From: Corythucha ciliata
Lineage: Eukaryota > Arthropoda > Insecta > Hemiptera > Tingidae
Direction: 5' to 3'
Assembly: GCA_038030265.1 (NCBI GenBank)
Contig: CM075943.1
Location: 58,069,971-58,133,970 of the forward strand
Length of the DNA stretch: 64,000 nucleotides
Position numbers and translations under genes: made by a program. Every line of letters begins with the position of its first letter. Position 1 is the first letter of the stretch. This document shows positions 1-10,767 of this stretch, piece by piece. Under the pieces are notes generated by a model. The model made no database searches, was not told the DNA's origin, and worked only from the letters and a program-made list of their open reading frames with translations.

Positions 1-520
1 TTGTGTCACTGAGTTGTCAGCCGGGTCTTGTCGTTGACGGTTGGTTAGCGTCCCTCGACACTATGGGCAGACTGTCGGGCTAACGGTCCGTTAGCGTCCC
101 TTGGTGCTGTCCTTAGAGATTGGAGTTGACCGATTGCGTTGATCGGTCCTTGATCGGACCGGTACAGTCAAGTGTCATCTTCTTCGCTGGGTTCGGCAAG
201 GACAGGGAAAGGTTTGGACAGGATTGGTTCCACTCGATGAATTCTCTGGGGCAGACACAAGTGTCGCTAAGCCCCGTAATATCTATCAAGCGCCACCGAG
301 GTTGAGGGAATGAACGGAGATTTTGACCGGAGTCTTCTCAACGGTCTGGCACGAATGCCTCTCGGTGGTCAGGTCCACAATAGGGCTTCCCTTCAACAAG
401 TGTCCGGAGTCTTCTCAACGGAGTCAAGCTTGGAAGGTTCTCGCAAGGTTATCCTGCTGGTCCGATTTGATGGATGCGTCAGGAGTAGAGCTTGGAAGGT
501 TCCCGTAAGGTTTCCCGTAC
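1..520. other. Unassigned flank, left of the AATTAC-ended TE
   Basis: No gene recognised. The stretch is less AT-rich than its neighbours and holds short imperfect direct repeats ('gtcttctcaacgg' near 331 and 407; 'gcttggaaggttc' near 428 and 489). Removing the TE at 521-3068 makes it continuous with 3069-3490, which has similar composition, so the two are probably one disrupted unit. An LTR or other promoter-bearing repeat read on the minus strand is possible but unproven. Confidence 0.4.
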
Positions 521-534
521 GCAGGGCTGGGCAG

Positions 535-675
535 TAATTGAATTACGTAATTCAATTACAATTAGTAATTGGTAATTTGTAATTGATAACAACACGCCAT
601 TGTAATTGATAATTTGTAATTAAAAGCACTTTTTCGAAGTAATTTGTAATTAACAATTACCAATTACAATTCCAT
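535..675. repeat. Left subterminal AATTAC motif cluster
   Basis: Dense direct and inverted copies of AATTAC / GTAATT separated by a few bases. The cluster is mirrored by the one at 2917-3060. In hAT elements such as Ac, transposase binds short repeated subterminal motifs, so a transposase-binding role is an inference from architecture. Confidence 0.75.
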
Positions 676-880
676 CTTCAGAGCCAACATTACTTCGAAA
701 ACTCAGCGGGTACTATTTCGCGCCTTACATGGAGCTTTTGGAGGAGTTTTTGCATGAAATTCTCCGAAAAAAAAAGAGTTTCAAAGCAATTATGACACAA
801 GCGATATCCTCGAGCTTAGGGTTGCCAATTTGAAATTTGAGAAAAACGGTAAAAAAGTTTCAAAGATCAAAACCCCTAAC

Positions 881-2680
881 CAGTGGCGTAAGTAGGAATT
901 TGTTTTGGGTGGGGGGGGGGAAGGATCAGATTGAAATCTCGTAAGGTTGAAAGGAGGCGGGTAATTTCACATTTTAGCCATCATTCCACCCAGCCAGCAC
1001 ACTCTTGAATCTGGACATCTTGCTGGCCTCATTATAGCCTCAATCTCTCAGTTAAGGGCGATTTTTGGACTCTACCCGCAAATTAGCACTTTTCTCAATT
1101 TTGCCGAGTGTATCGTTCTTCTCAATTTCAGCCGCAGATTAGCGGTTTTGCCCCACCCCCTTCCATAGCCATGAATTTTCGCATTTTCTCAACTTTAGCA
1201 GCAAAGTATCGTTTTTATCCTGAGAGCGATGTTTCTTAGTTATCCACGTTTTCCTCAATTTCAGCAGCATATTACCGATTTTTTAATCTTTTTACCAGGG
1301 GATTAGCACTTTTCTCAGTTTCAGCTGGAAATTAACGTTTTTCTTTAGTGTTTTCCTCAATATTAGCCGCAAAATAGGGGGACTTTTCACGAATTACGAT
1401 GTTTTTGTTTCACCATATGTACGCAATGCATGAGCGATTTTTCTCAGTTTACTCGGGAATTAGCGGTTTCTTCACCTATTGCCACAAATTGGCTTTTTTT
1501 TTTCAATGTCAGCCTGAAAAGCTGCCTTCAGAATCCGCAAATTGGCGTATATTCAGTTTTTGGTGCAAATAAGAATTTTTCTCAATTTCAGCCGCGAATT
1601 AGCAATTTTCTCAATTCTTAGGCTTAAAATTAACCTTTCTCTTAATGTTGACCAGGCTGATTATTTTATTTTCTAAATATTACCCGCAAATTAGCGGGTT
1701 TTCATATTATACCACCGCATTAGCAATTTTATAAAACTTTCATAGATATAGATTATTGCTTCTTTTCAGTTCTAGCCGTGAATTAGCGTAATTTTTAACA
1801 TTGTACTATAGCCATGCACGAATTTGCCATTTTTCTGATTTTAGCCACAAAAATGCCTTCAGAAGGTACGAATTTAAATTATAAATGTAATTTTTTTTTT
1901 TTTCAAACCATAAAATGTACATCTGTCCATCATTTTCTGTCAAAAAATCATCATTTTTAAATTATAAATTTCACGACACTGGATTCGTGAATTATCGATG
2001 TTTCTCAATTTTAAGCGAATTTTCGCTTTTTCTAAATATTAGCAGCGTTGCATCTCCATGCAACACATGCATTATCTACTGAATTTTGTAAATTTTTGCC
2101 AAGAATCGGCGTTTGACTCAATTTAAGCTGCAAATTAACAATTTTTCCCATTTTAACTGAGAATTAGCACTTTTCCCCCAATTTGAATTGAAAATTAACG
2201 TTTTTCTTAATTTTAGCTGCGCTAATTGGTGATTTTTTCAATTTTTGCCGCGAATTAGTGGTTTTGTTCATTTTGCATCTGCGAATTAACGTTTTTCCAT
2301 AACTCTATATCTGCAAATTGCAAATTAGCGATTTTTCCCAATTTCAGTGTGAAATAGCGTTTTGTGCTAATTTTGCGTCCATTCAGCATCCTATTCCCTT
2401 TTTCATACGCGAATAGGCGATTATACGCCATTTCAGTTGTATATTTGCCATTTTTGGCCAATTTTAACCTGGAAGCGTCTTTTATTTGTCAGTATTATAG
2501 CGTGTTTTCTCAACTTTACACAAAACGTTTGACTTTGATTTTCACAATTTATTCGTAGAATGGCCTCCATGTACCGGGAATCAGTGATTTTTTCTTAATT
2601 TTAGTCTGGACGTTGCATCGCGAGACCACGAATCAGCCATTAGCGAATTAGCCAAATTAGCAAACCATGACTATCCGGGG
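881..2680 (+). repeat. Array A, plus orientation (degenerate ~30-bp minisatellite)
   Basis: Dozens of diverged units of the type 'ctcaattttagccgcgaa' / 'ttagcgattttt', about 25-35 bp each. The array opens with cagtggcgtaagtaggaatt followed by a long G run, a terminus type also seen on the 8-bp-TSD elements at 17344 and 51037. Most of it aligns, in order, with the reverse complement of 6721-8188 (for example ctcaactttagcagcaaagt near 1175, and the stretch ending gttgcatcgcgagaccacga near 2610). No TSD was found for an 881-8188 pairing. Small ORFs across it are artefacts of AT-rich repeats. Confidence 0.8.
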
Positions 2681-2916
2681 TTCCCCGTGACAGTTCGCAG
2701 GCTGGGATGTGGGGCAAAATTAGTCAAATTAGCAAATTTGACCCCGGACATTTCGCAACCCTACTCATGCGACGCGTTTGGCATCTTGGGGCTATGCTGT
2801 TCCTGCTTCCTATCTCAAAGATCTGTTCTGACGTTCGATTGTTGGCTGGACGCACTAAAAAAATGACAGTGAACAAGAGCAAGACGCTTGCGTGTTCCAC
2901 AAATCCAGCTCTTGGG

Positions 2917-3060
2917 TAATTGGTAATTGAAAAAGTAATTCAATTACAGTAATTGTAATTTGTAATAATTCTTGGAAGTGAAAAGTAATTGGTAATTTGT
3001 AATTAATCCGCTTTTTTGGAAGTAATTTGTAATTAATTACTCAAAAAGCTGTAATTTGCC
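2917..3060. repeat. Right subterminal AATTAC motif cluster
   Basis: Repeated AATTAC/GTAATT motifs running into the terminal tttgcccacccct. This is the mirror of the cluster at 535-675 and closes the element at 521-3068. Confidence 0.75.
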
Positions 3061-3068
3061 CACCCCTA

Positions 3069-3490
3069 CCCGTACCACTGGTCGAGAAAAAAAAACAGGG
3101 GGCAAGAGGCCTCGTTCAGGGTCAGCCTTATAACAACCAGTCAGGATCGAACCACTGAGTGGCCGGAAAGGTTCCCAATAGACTTTGCCCGTCGGTGCCT
3201 TGGTAGAGTGAAACCTACCTCGTGGTCTCGATTGACCACTAGACGTTTTCCCGAATGACGTGGTTTTTGGCGAGCGATCCTTCGCTTCGGGAAGACTGTG
3301 TCGTCGCTGTTGAACTCCCGGATCGTCGTGGGTCCTGGAGTTCCGAGTCGTTGAAGCCGATGTTTCCCAGTCGAGTAGTCCGTTCGCAGGCTTAAGAGCT
3401 GGTCCAGGTTGGAGAGTAGTTCACCGTTCTGCTTCTTGTCAAGAAGTGATTTCTCTTGACCCGCCGCGCTGCTTATATAGTCAGTAGGTG
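3069..3490. other. Unassigned GC-richer block, continuation of 1-520
   Basis: No convincing reading frame and no tandem repeats. It resembles 1-520 in composition and would be contiguous with it before insertion of the TE at 521-3068. A TATA-like site sits at its right edge on the minus strand. Confidence 0.35.
3473..3479 (-). promoter_or_regulatory. Possible TATA box on the minus strand
   Basis: Reading the minus strand, TATATAA occurs next to a GC-rich stretch (gcagcgcggcgggtcaag). The GC-richer sequence at 3490-3069 (and 520-1 once the TE is removed) lies downstream, as would a transcript from a retroelement LTR or a host promoter. This is motif and composition only; no initiator or downstream element could be confirmed. 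Confidence 0.25.
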
Positions 3491-6400
3491 GTTTCCGCCC
3501 CCTCCCACCCGCTCGGGTGGCTCAGTGGGTTGACCGGTGGATGGTGGGTGGTTCCCTTTCCGACTTTTCCCCCACTCGGCGATTTTATGTATTTTTTCTT
3601 TGCGGGGTTTTTTGCCCGACGTCTAAGTGCATATTATTAGAGTCGAGCAGTCTCTTTCTAAGCATTATTACACGGTCACTCTTGATGCCCATGAAAAACT
3701 TGGTATAGGGCAGGTAATGTGATGATGGGGGGGGGGGGGTTGAAGGGAATTTGTAAACCAAGGTCGGAAGAACGTGGAGTGAAAAGGGACAGCCTTTCTT
3801 GTCCCATCTGTCCACCATTAAACCCTTTTTCCAATCGGTTTCAGGCTTTTTCAACGCCACTGACCTACTTTTTTTTTTTTTTGCTTTTTCTGAGCGCTAG
3901 TCCCCCTTTTTGCATTTAAAGCTGAAGAACAACAGTTTTGTTATTACTGTAGTTATTATTCGGCATGGTTCCGAGCAAGGAGGGCACGTAGAAGAAAAGA
4001 AGAAGCAAAAATCGCATGAAAAAAATAAAACTAACCGGTGCCTGCACCCAGTGTGAGAAGAGCACAAATCCTTTCTATAACCCACATGATTATGGTGGCT
4101 CTAACAATAGCTGAAAGCAGTTTAAAACATCAAGTCACGTGGAAGCATTTGCGACGAATGTTTATAACTGGAGGTCGATGACCTTAAAAAAAAAAAAAAT
4201 CAGAGGGATTAAGAAGACACCCATGAATGGTTTATATAAATGGGATTTTGTGCTCACCATACGGTCATGAGGAGATCCAGTGCCTTCCTCACGATATTTG
4301 CATCAATTGCTTTTTGCTCTTCTTACACGACACCTTTCGGCATAGAGAACTTTACTATGAGTAAATGGAAACTTGGGCAAGGATATTACTCGTTTTTTAA
4401 TTAAATTGACTTTGTTGTCAGCAGGTCTGAAATCACGTAATTAACTATGTAACATTTCGCTTTCTCGTTAACTACTTCTTTTCACAGTAACTGGTAAAAA
4501 GGGGAAATCTCGGAAAAACTCGCCCAACAGCTGAACACCCACACCTGTTTCTTTCCACATTCTCCTCTTCCAAAAAGTAGCGACTTCTCGAACTGTCTTT
4601 CGCAACTCTCTTTTTTTCCCCCCCTCGCGCCCTTTTAATAAATCCCCTATTCACCCCCACCCACTGCAGACGACACATAAGTTTCTCGATCCCTTTTAAA
4701 AGAAACTTCGTCCCAACTTAATGCGTAAATTATTAAATTCGCAGCAGAAGGTGCGTCCTGATCTCTCCCAACGAGCCCTAAATGATCGTATACCAAAGTG
4801 AAACTATGAAAGATCGTCAGCTTGCGTAAAAATGGTGGTGTGAGAACAGTAGGGATCGTCTATTTTTCGCGTTCTGGATCCCCCCCCCCCACGGCTCCGC
4901 CGCGCCTTTGGAGAACACTCGACGGTCCAACCATATCTAATGCGGCATTATTCCAACCCGGAGCAGAAAACAGCCAGGAAAGCTGTGATGGGTGTGGTTT
5001 GAGTGGCGGGGAAGGTAAATAGATTTATTTAGTTTCGCAATCCTGCGAAACTACGCTTCAACCTTGTTCCCGTTGTAACAAATGAGCGCATCTTGTATAT
5101 AAATTGTGTTTGTTTCCACGAGGAAAACATTGGGTGGTGGTGGTGGAAATTGCTCATTTCCATAAAATTAAAACGTGGGATATACTTGACCTCATAAGTG
5201 GTTTATTCTTGGTAGCGCACTAAAGGGGGAAAAAAGTTATAATGATAATTTTGATTAATCTTACTCTCTCTCTTAACACCTCCAAGGCTAATTAATCTTC
5301 TTAAACAACTTATTCATAGGACAATATTAAGAATTATAGAGGTGTTGGGTCCCACTCCACCTCCGCGTTTTATTTTTTGAAGTGATCGTTTTGTTGAAGA
5401 GTGTAACGGTCGATCCCGGTAGGAGTCAGGCGGGAGGGGAAGAGGATTCATTTTAAATTCTGTTCGCGTTGTTGATTTAAATTTTATTCCTTTTCTCCTC
5501 TACTTCTTCCCTCTCACCTAACAATCTCGCCCCCAACACATCCTAATAGAGATTTCCGGCAGGATAGAGGGGTGGATGAGAGTGAGGTGGCTATGATGGG
5601 GAAATAGCAGACTTGAGTGTGCTTTGGTGGAGTAGAGTGGTAGTGCGACTGGATTAGTGTTTTAAAGGGTTCGGGGATGGGAGGGGTGACGTGGAAGTTC
5701 TGGAATAAAACGGGAGTCGTGGGATTTGAATGTGATGGGGACGGGGAACGCTCTCGGGAAAATAAAATGAGGCAATTACTGTTGCCGGTGGCGATGATGA
5801 AGGTTGGAACATTTGAGTGAGAGAATCAAGGGTGAGGAAGAGGGTTGGAAATAAGACAAAAAAAACTGGGACTTAGGAGACTCAGATAGAATAGATGAAG
5901 TAGTATTTTTGGGAATTAAGGGATCACAGTTCGATTAAATAAAATCCCGGAGCAGGTAACAACCCAAATAATATATTACTTACCTAGGAGCTAATGTGCG
6001 TCTTTTCGAGACGAGAGAAGAGATCGGCTATCGACTCGTCCAGCCACTTCTCGAGGCTTGAAAAGACTCTTTAGTTTCGTGGTGTACATAGGTACTATTT
6101 TTTATTCTACAACAATAAACGTACCTTAATAATCAATTTTTAGGCGTTTAAAAGCTCTAGTTGTGTGTTCTGCGCATGGAGTTCACGCAGTGATGCAACT
6201 CATCGGTGCACTGTCGTGGCCGCCTATCTTAGGTGCCGTGGTCACTAAAAACAAAACAAAAAAAACGTTTAAACAATAAAAAATTTAATAAAAATGAAAA
6301 GTAAATAAAAAAGATATTTCTAATTCGTGAAATTAAGAAGTGGGAGTCCTAGGAGGGGTCAAAATTGTCCCCTTCTTTGTCCGACTTCTCTGTCTCAAAC

Positions 6401-6720
6401 TTGTGACGCCATGGTGGGTATAACTCTTCAACACCTTTCACGTTCATCTTTAAACAGAGCTGCGGGGCTTAACCGCGACCAGCCTATAGTTTCCCTGATT
6501 TCACACACCCTGATCCCCCTAACCAGCGCTGGTCGCCCCGGTTCTCTTCCCTGACTCGGTTCTGTCAGGCCAGGGGCGTCAGACCAGAGGTCGGACGGTA
6601 GGACAGCGATTTGGCTACTTTCCACAAATTCCTGTTTATCCGACCTGGAGAATATAACGTTGCAAGTGATATCATCAAAGACTTTGGGCCGAATATTCCA
6701 TTGAGCCCCCAAAATCGCTA
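3491..6720. other. Unassigned region, no gene recognised
   Basis: About 3.2 kb of AT-rich sequence with homopolymers (G run near 3727, T run near 3870, C run near 4881) and purine-rich, low-complexity stretches near 5550-5900. The longest open stretches are under 95 codons, overlap one another on both strands and show no known motif. I see no TIRs or TSDs that delimit a mobile element here. Confidence 0.5.
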
Positions 6721-8188
6721 TTCTGGTGGCTCAATTTGAGAAAATTCACGATATATTGAGACAAATTCGCGGCTAAAAAGAGAAAATACACCGTGACCCC
6801 AGTTTCATTAGGTCCTTAAAGCCCAGTAAAGTCCTATTCGGCAATTGCAACATGCTGACGCGGCAAAAAATTGAAAAAATTTCTGATATTCGTGTCTATT
6901 CCTGCGAAAAAGCGCTTATTCGTGGTCTCGCGATGCAACTTCCTGACTAAATTTGAGGGGAAATCGCTGATACGCGGTGCATGGAGGCAAATCTACGAAT
7001 AAATTGTGGACATCAACGCAAAAATTTTGTTTTTGGGCCTACCCCGCGGTTAAAATTGAGAAAACACGCTATAAGATTGAAAAAAAATGCTTTCAGGTTA
7101 AAATTGGACAAAAATGGCAAATTCACAACTGGAATTGCGAAAAATCGCCCTTTCACGTATAAAAAAGGGACAGCTGAAATTGGGAAAAGACACTAATTTG
7201 CAATTGGTGGATTTAGCTGAGGAACAACGTTAATTCGCGGATGCAAATGAGGAAAATCACTAATACGCGGCTAAAATGTAAAACAAATCACTAATTGGCG
7301 CAGCTAAATTTGATAAAAACGCTAAGTTTCAGTTCAAATTGGGGGAAAGTGCTAATTATCAGCTAAAACTGGAAAAAATGGCTAATTTGCAGCTTTAAAT
7401 TGAGGAAAACGCCAATTCTTGGCAAATATTGAGAGAAGTCGGTAATGCACGGGTTGGAAACGCTACGGCAGCTAAAATTTAGAAAAAGCGCCAATTCACT
7501 TCTAAAATTCAGGAACATCACTAATTTTCGTATGAAGTGTAGGGAAATTTTTGATTTAAATACGCGCCTTAATCTGAAGGCAACTTTGTGGCTAAAATTC
7601 AGAAAAACCGCACATTCATGCACGGTTATAAGTAAAAACAACCCTGACTCACGGGCCAGAACTGAGAAGAAGCAATAAGCTATACCTAAAAGTGATAGAA
7701 AATTGCTAATGCGGTGCTAAAATGTGAAAAAACCGCTAATTTGCGGGTAATATTTAGAAAATAAATAGTCTGGCTAAATTTAAGAGATTTTAAAAGTTAA
7801 TTTTAAGCCTAAATTGATAAAAAGTGCTAATGCGCGGGTGAAACTGAGAAAAATCGCTCATGCATAGCATATGGTGATCCAAAAAATTTCCTAATTTGTG
7901 AAACGCCCTCTATTTCACGGCTAATATTGAGGAAAACACTTAATAAATACTCTAATTTTCAGCTAAAAATGAGAAAAGTGCTAATCCCCTGCTAAGAAAA
8001 GTGAAAAAATCGCTAATTTGCTGCTAAAATTGAGGAAAGCTCCAAAACTCGTGGAAAATTAAGAAACTCGCTCACGGGATGAAAACGCTACTTTGCTGCT
8101 AAAGTTGAGAATATGCGCAAATTCATGGTTATGGGAGGGGGGCAAAACTGCGAATCCGCGGCAGGACAAATTCCTACCTACGCCACTG
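6721..8188 (-). repeat. Array A, minus orientation, ending in a CAGTGGCG terminus
   Basis: Units read as 'cgcggctaaaattgagaaaa' / 'cgctaatt', the reverse complement of array A. The outer end reads caaattcctacctacgccac then tg, the inverted counterpart of the start at 881. Unit order mirrors 881-2680 over about 1.4 kb, including the non-repetitive landmark tcgtggtctcgcgatgcaac near 6919. It may be half of a giant foldback element with 881-2680 or an independent copy; the flanks cccctaac and cgttcgtc do not match. Confidence 0.75.
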
Positions 8189-8694
8189 CGTTCGTCACAA
8201 ACTTACCGAATTTTCGGTGTTCGCCAAACTGCTCAGCTCGGTACTTGAGAAAATCCAGCAAAAATACGCGATTTATTCGCTTCGAGAAGTACGAATATTC
8301 GTTAAATACGTTAATAACTCATGGAGGTAGCAAGATAGAGGGGGAAATGTAGGGCATCTTTGAAGGGAAAATTCAATGGAACAAAGTGAATGCAGGTAGG
8401 TAAAATAGCAGAAAAGGGGACGATCACTAGATATTGTGGCCAGTCCTGAATTTTGGCCATGCAAAAATTTCCTTTGGCAGTACAATGTCGTTTATCGGTC
8501 GCGGTCAGGTTGCTGAAGAGGTTACACTGGTTGGAGGGCAAACGACCCCCCTTCACCATGTCACCAAGACGACAACAACTGAACAGTGATGATAGAACCA
8601 ATTAAACTAGTGAACTTGGTTTGCCTACCAACCAACCTGACACCCCTGACCGCGACCTATAGCAGAATTCAAGCGTAGTGGACTTGAAACTTGG
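8189..8694. other. Unassigned stretch between array A and Gypsy-1
   Basis: About 500 bp with no recognised gene or TE end. It directly precedes the CATGG target duplication of Gypsy-1 at 8695-8699. Confidence 0.4.
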
Positions 8695-8699
8695 CATGG

Positions 8700-8840
8700 T
8701 GTTGTGACAAGAGTGGCCAGAAACAAGAGGAAAGGCATTTTATGTTGACTCAATAACAATTATTTTATTTTTTTTTTAAATTCAGATGTGTGTGGGTTTT
8801 AATGAACAACTGATTAAGAGTTCGGAGGCTGTTTATTACA
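8700..8840 (-). repeat. Gypsy-1 3' LTR
   Basis: 141 bp, TG...CA termini, matching 13121-13258 except for three substitutions and a longer T run. It is adjacent to CATGG at 8695-8699. The LTR is short for a Gypsy element. Confidence 0.95.
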
Positions 8841-8855
8841 TTCTCCCCCACTTTA
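8841..8855 (-). other. Gypsy-1 polypurine tract
   Basis: On the minus strand this reads taaagtgggggagaa immediately upstream of the 3' LTR, the expected plus-strand priming site of an LTR retrotransposon. Confidence 0.9.
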
Positions 8856-8863
8856 ATTTAAAC

Positions 8864-9268
8864 TCAGCAAACGTGTTGAAGGATATAATCTTTCAAATAT
8901 CCAGGTGGTTTACGTTGTCTGGTAGGTCGATGTGGACGAGAAGGTTGAGACTGGCTAAGTGAATCTTGCTGGGTGGAAACATCGCCGGAGGAGCTGTCAT
9001 GTGGCGATGTACTATCAACTGGAGGTGGATCAGGCTGAAGAGAGACTTGAGTATTCTGACCAGCAAGTTGATTAGGAAATGGATTTCCGTAACATTCTTG
9101 TGAACTGTGTGTTGGGGCAAAAGTCACATGCTTTTTTGGTACTAGCGTCGAGATCAATTGATTAATGTGACGTTCGACGTGACGCCCAGAGTCTAATTCG
9201 ATGACATAGTGCAGCTGTCCAAGTTTTCTTATAACGGCACCGAACTGCCAAACATCTTTGTTTCCCAC
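8864..9268 (-). pseudogene. Gypsy-1 pol C-terminal tail
   Basis: 134 codons open. The N-terminal half looks like the chromatin/DNA-interacting C-terminal domain that follows Gypsy integrases (VIELDSGRHVERHINQL region). The rest is Ser/Gln/Pro-rich and ends with a basic proline-rich tail (TRQRKPPGYLKDYI), a tail type common at the end of Gypsy polyproteins. It is shifted one base out of frame from the integrase segment upstream, with the shift near 9290, and its stop lies nine bases before the polypurine tract. It is therefore the natural 3' end of pol, separated by a mutation rather than a separate gene. The apparent start Met is internal. Confidence 0.8.
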
Positions 9269-9392
9269 GTGAACTTTTTTGAATTCTCTCCCCCACGCGA
9301 AGTGAGCGAACGCGCGTAGAACACAGTTTAGAGGGAATCATCGCTTTTAAGTTGGGAAGGAGAGCATCGAGGCGAGTACGGAATTTTCTTTT

Positions 9393-10352
9393 TTAATATA
9401 TCTCGGCAGGAGACTGACCGGTAGACAGGGGTGTAGTTCTGTAGTAAAACATGATTTTTTGTAGTTTGACGGAAAGCGGGGTCGGATCATCAGCGGCATC
9501 TTTGAGGCGTCTTTTTAGCGTCTGGATGCAGCGTTCCGCAAGACCATTCGTGGCAGGGTGACTTGGGGCGCTGAATTTCTGGAAGATCCCACGTTCCTCG
9601 CAGTGTCTCTGGAATTCTTCGCTTTTAAAAACGGATGCATTGTCGGATACTAGAACTGAAGGATAACCATGAACGGTGAATATGTTTTCGAGGAGAGCGA
9701 TGGTCTGTGCTGAGGACGGTGCGTTTCGAATGGTGCGCACTTCTGCCCACTTTGATTTTGCGTCTATGCAGATAAGAAAAAAATGTCCTTCAACTGGACC
9801 CGCATAGTCGACATGAACCCAGTCCCAGTTCTCGTTGGGCTGATCCCAAGGATGAATGGGAACTTTCTTCGGGTTGTGACGGACTTTTGCACAGGACTCG
9901 CAGCTTTTCACCATTTTTTCTATGTCTTTGTCCAATCTTTCCCAATAAACATATCTTCGTGCGAGCTGTTTCATTTTAGTTATTCCTAAGTGTGACGTGT
10001 GAAGCTCTGTAAGAAGAGGCCCCTGGAGGGTTTTCGGAATTACGGCTCGATCCGATCGAAATAGCATGTTGCCTGATATAGTATAGGGGCTATCTTTGCG
10101 ACTATGTTTGAGTTCGTGCAGCAGGGCTTGTAATTCTTGATCTTTAACTGTTTCACGAGCGATGGTATCAGTGGTGATGAATTTGCTGGAGATTTGGAGC
10201 AGGGTCTCCGCGTTGAGAGTAGTGACTTCTTCATCCATCGCTATTTTCGCTTGAGGAAGGAACTGGGGTGCGAGACAAGCAATCAACGTTGTCATTTTAC
10301 TCGCTTTTCTTGCATCGAATAGTGTAGTCGAGTCCACTAAGAAAAGAGGCAT
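9393..10352 (-). pseudogene. Gypsy-1 integrase segment of pol
   Basis: 319 codons open. A zinc-binding HHCC module is visible (HLGITKMKQL ... CESCAKVR), followed by the DDE catalytic core: first Asp in HVDYAG, second Asp in VSDNAS, Glu in GLAERC. All three catalytic residues are present. Integrase inserts the cDNA into host chromatin. The frame overlaps the RNase H segment (10297-10767) by 56 bases in another frame, so the original pol crossed a frameshift here, and it ends with a premature stop just after the AEIY region. The tail continues out of frame to 8864. The Met at 10352 is probably internal. Confidence 0.9.
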
Positions 10353-10767
10353 ACCGTAGTAAGCGTGACGATGTCATTTGTGGCAGGGCCCGGTTGGGAT
10401 GAAAAATGTGAAAAAGTGGCTTGTTGTCGGTGACTAAAACAAAACTTTTACCGAAAATGTAGTTGAAAAAATGGGTTGCTCCATAGATAAAGGCTAAGGC
10501 TTCTCGGTCGAGTTGGCTGTAGTTTGATTCAGCCTGCGTCAGAGCTCGGGAGTCGTAAGCAATTGGTCTTTCGTGACCTTCAATGTCATGGCTGAGTACT
10601 GCTGCGATTCCAGTGGGGCTTGCGTCTGTCGTAAGAATAACAATTTTTGATGGGTCATAAGGAATGAGCACCCGATCACTGCATAATTCGTACCTCAGAG
10701 TCAAAAACGCTGATTCAGCTGCTGTGGACCAAATGAATCGTTCATCTTTTCGAAGTAAACGTCGCAA
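10297..10767 (-). pseudogene. Gypsy-1 RNase H segment of pol
   Basis: 156 codons with Gypsy-type RNase H hallmarks: Asp in LTTDASPTGI, Glu in LDREALAF, and Asp in LVTDNKPLFH. The enzyme removes RNA from the RNA/DNA hybrid during reverse transcription. It follows the reverse transcriptase but lies in a different frame; the shift falls near 10820, just after the ELRRFLGLVT motif at the RT/RNase H border. Conserved connection-domain residues continue in the new frame, so a single-base indel is the simplest explanation. Confidence 0.9.

Larger units (their letters stand above)
521..3068. mobile_element. Non-autonomous DNA transposon with AATTAC-packed ends
   Basis: The left end reads gcagggctgggcagtaattg and the right end gtaatttgcccacccctA, imperfect inverted repeats around the core GGGGTGGGCA. 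The heptamer cccgtac is present on both sides (514-520 and 3069-3075), a likely target-site duplication. Both ends are packed with AATTAC/GTAATT motifs. The body is array A plus a short unassigned stretch. No transposase is visible. Ends of the CAGGGGTGGGCAA type are common in hAT-like elements, but the duplication here is 7 rather than the usual 8 bp, so the superfamily is inference. Confidence 0.7.

Noticed and set aside
881..2680. A CRISPR array or a homogeneous satellite
   Set aside because: Units vary in length and sequence, there are no unique spacers between constant repeats, and the genome is eukaryotic.
881..8188. A single complete 7.3-kb foldback transposon
   Set aside because: The ends match, but the flanks cccctaac and cgttcgtc do not, and the left arm is enclosed by a different complete element (521-3068). 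Reported as two arrays instead.
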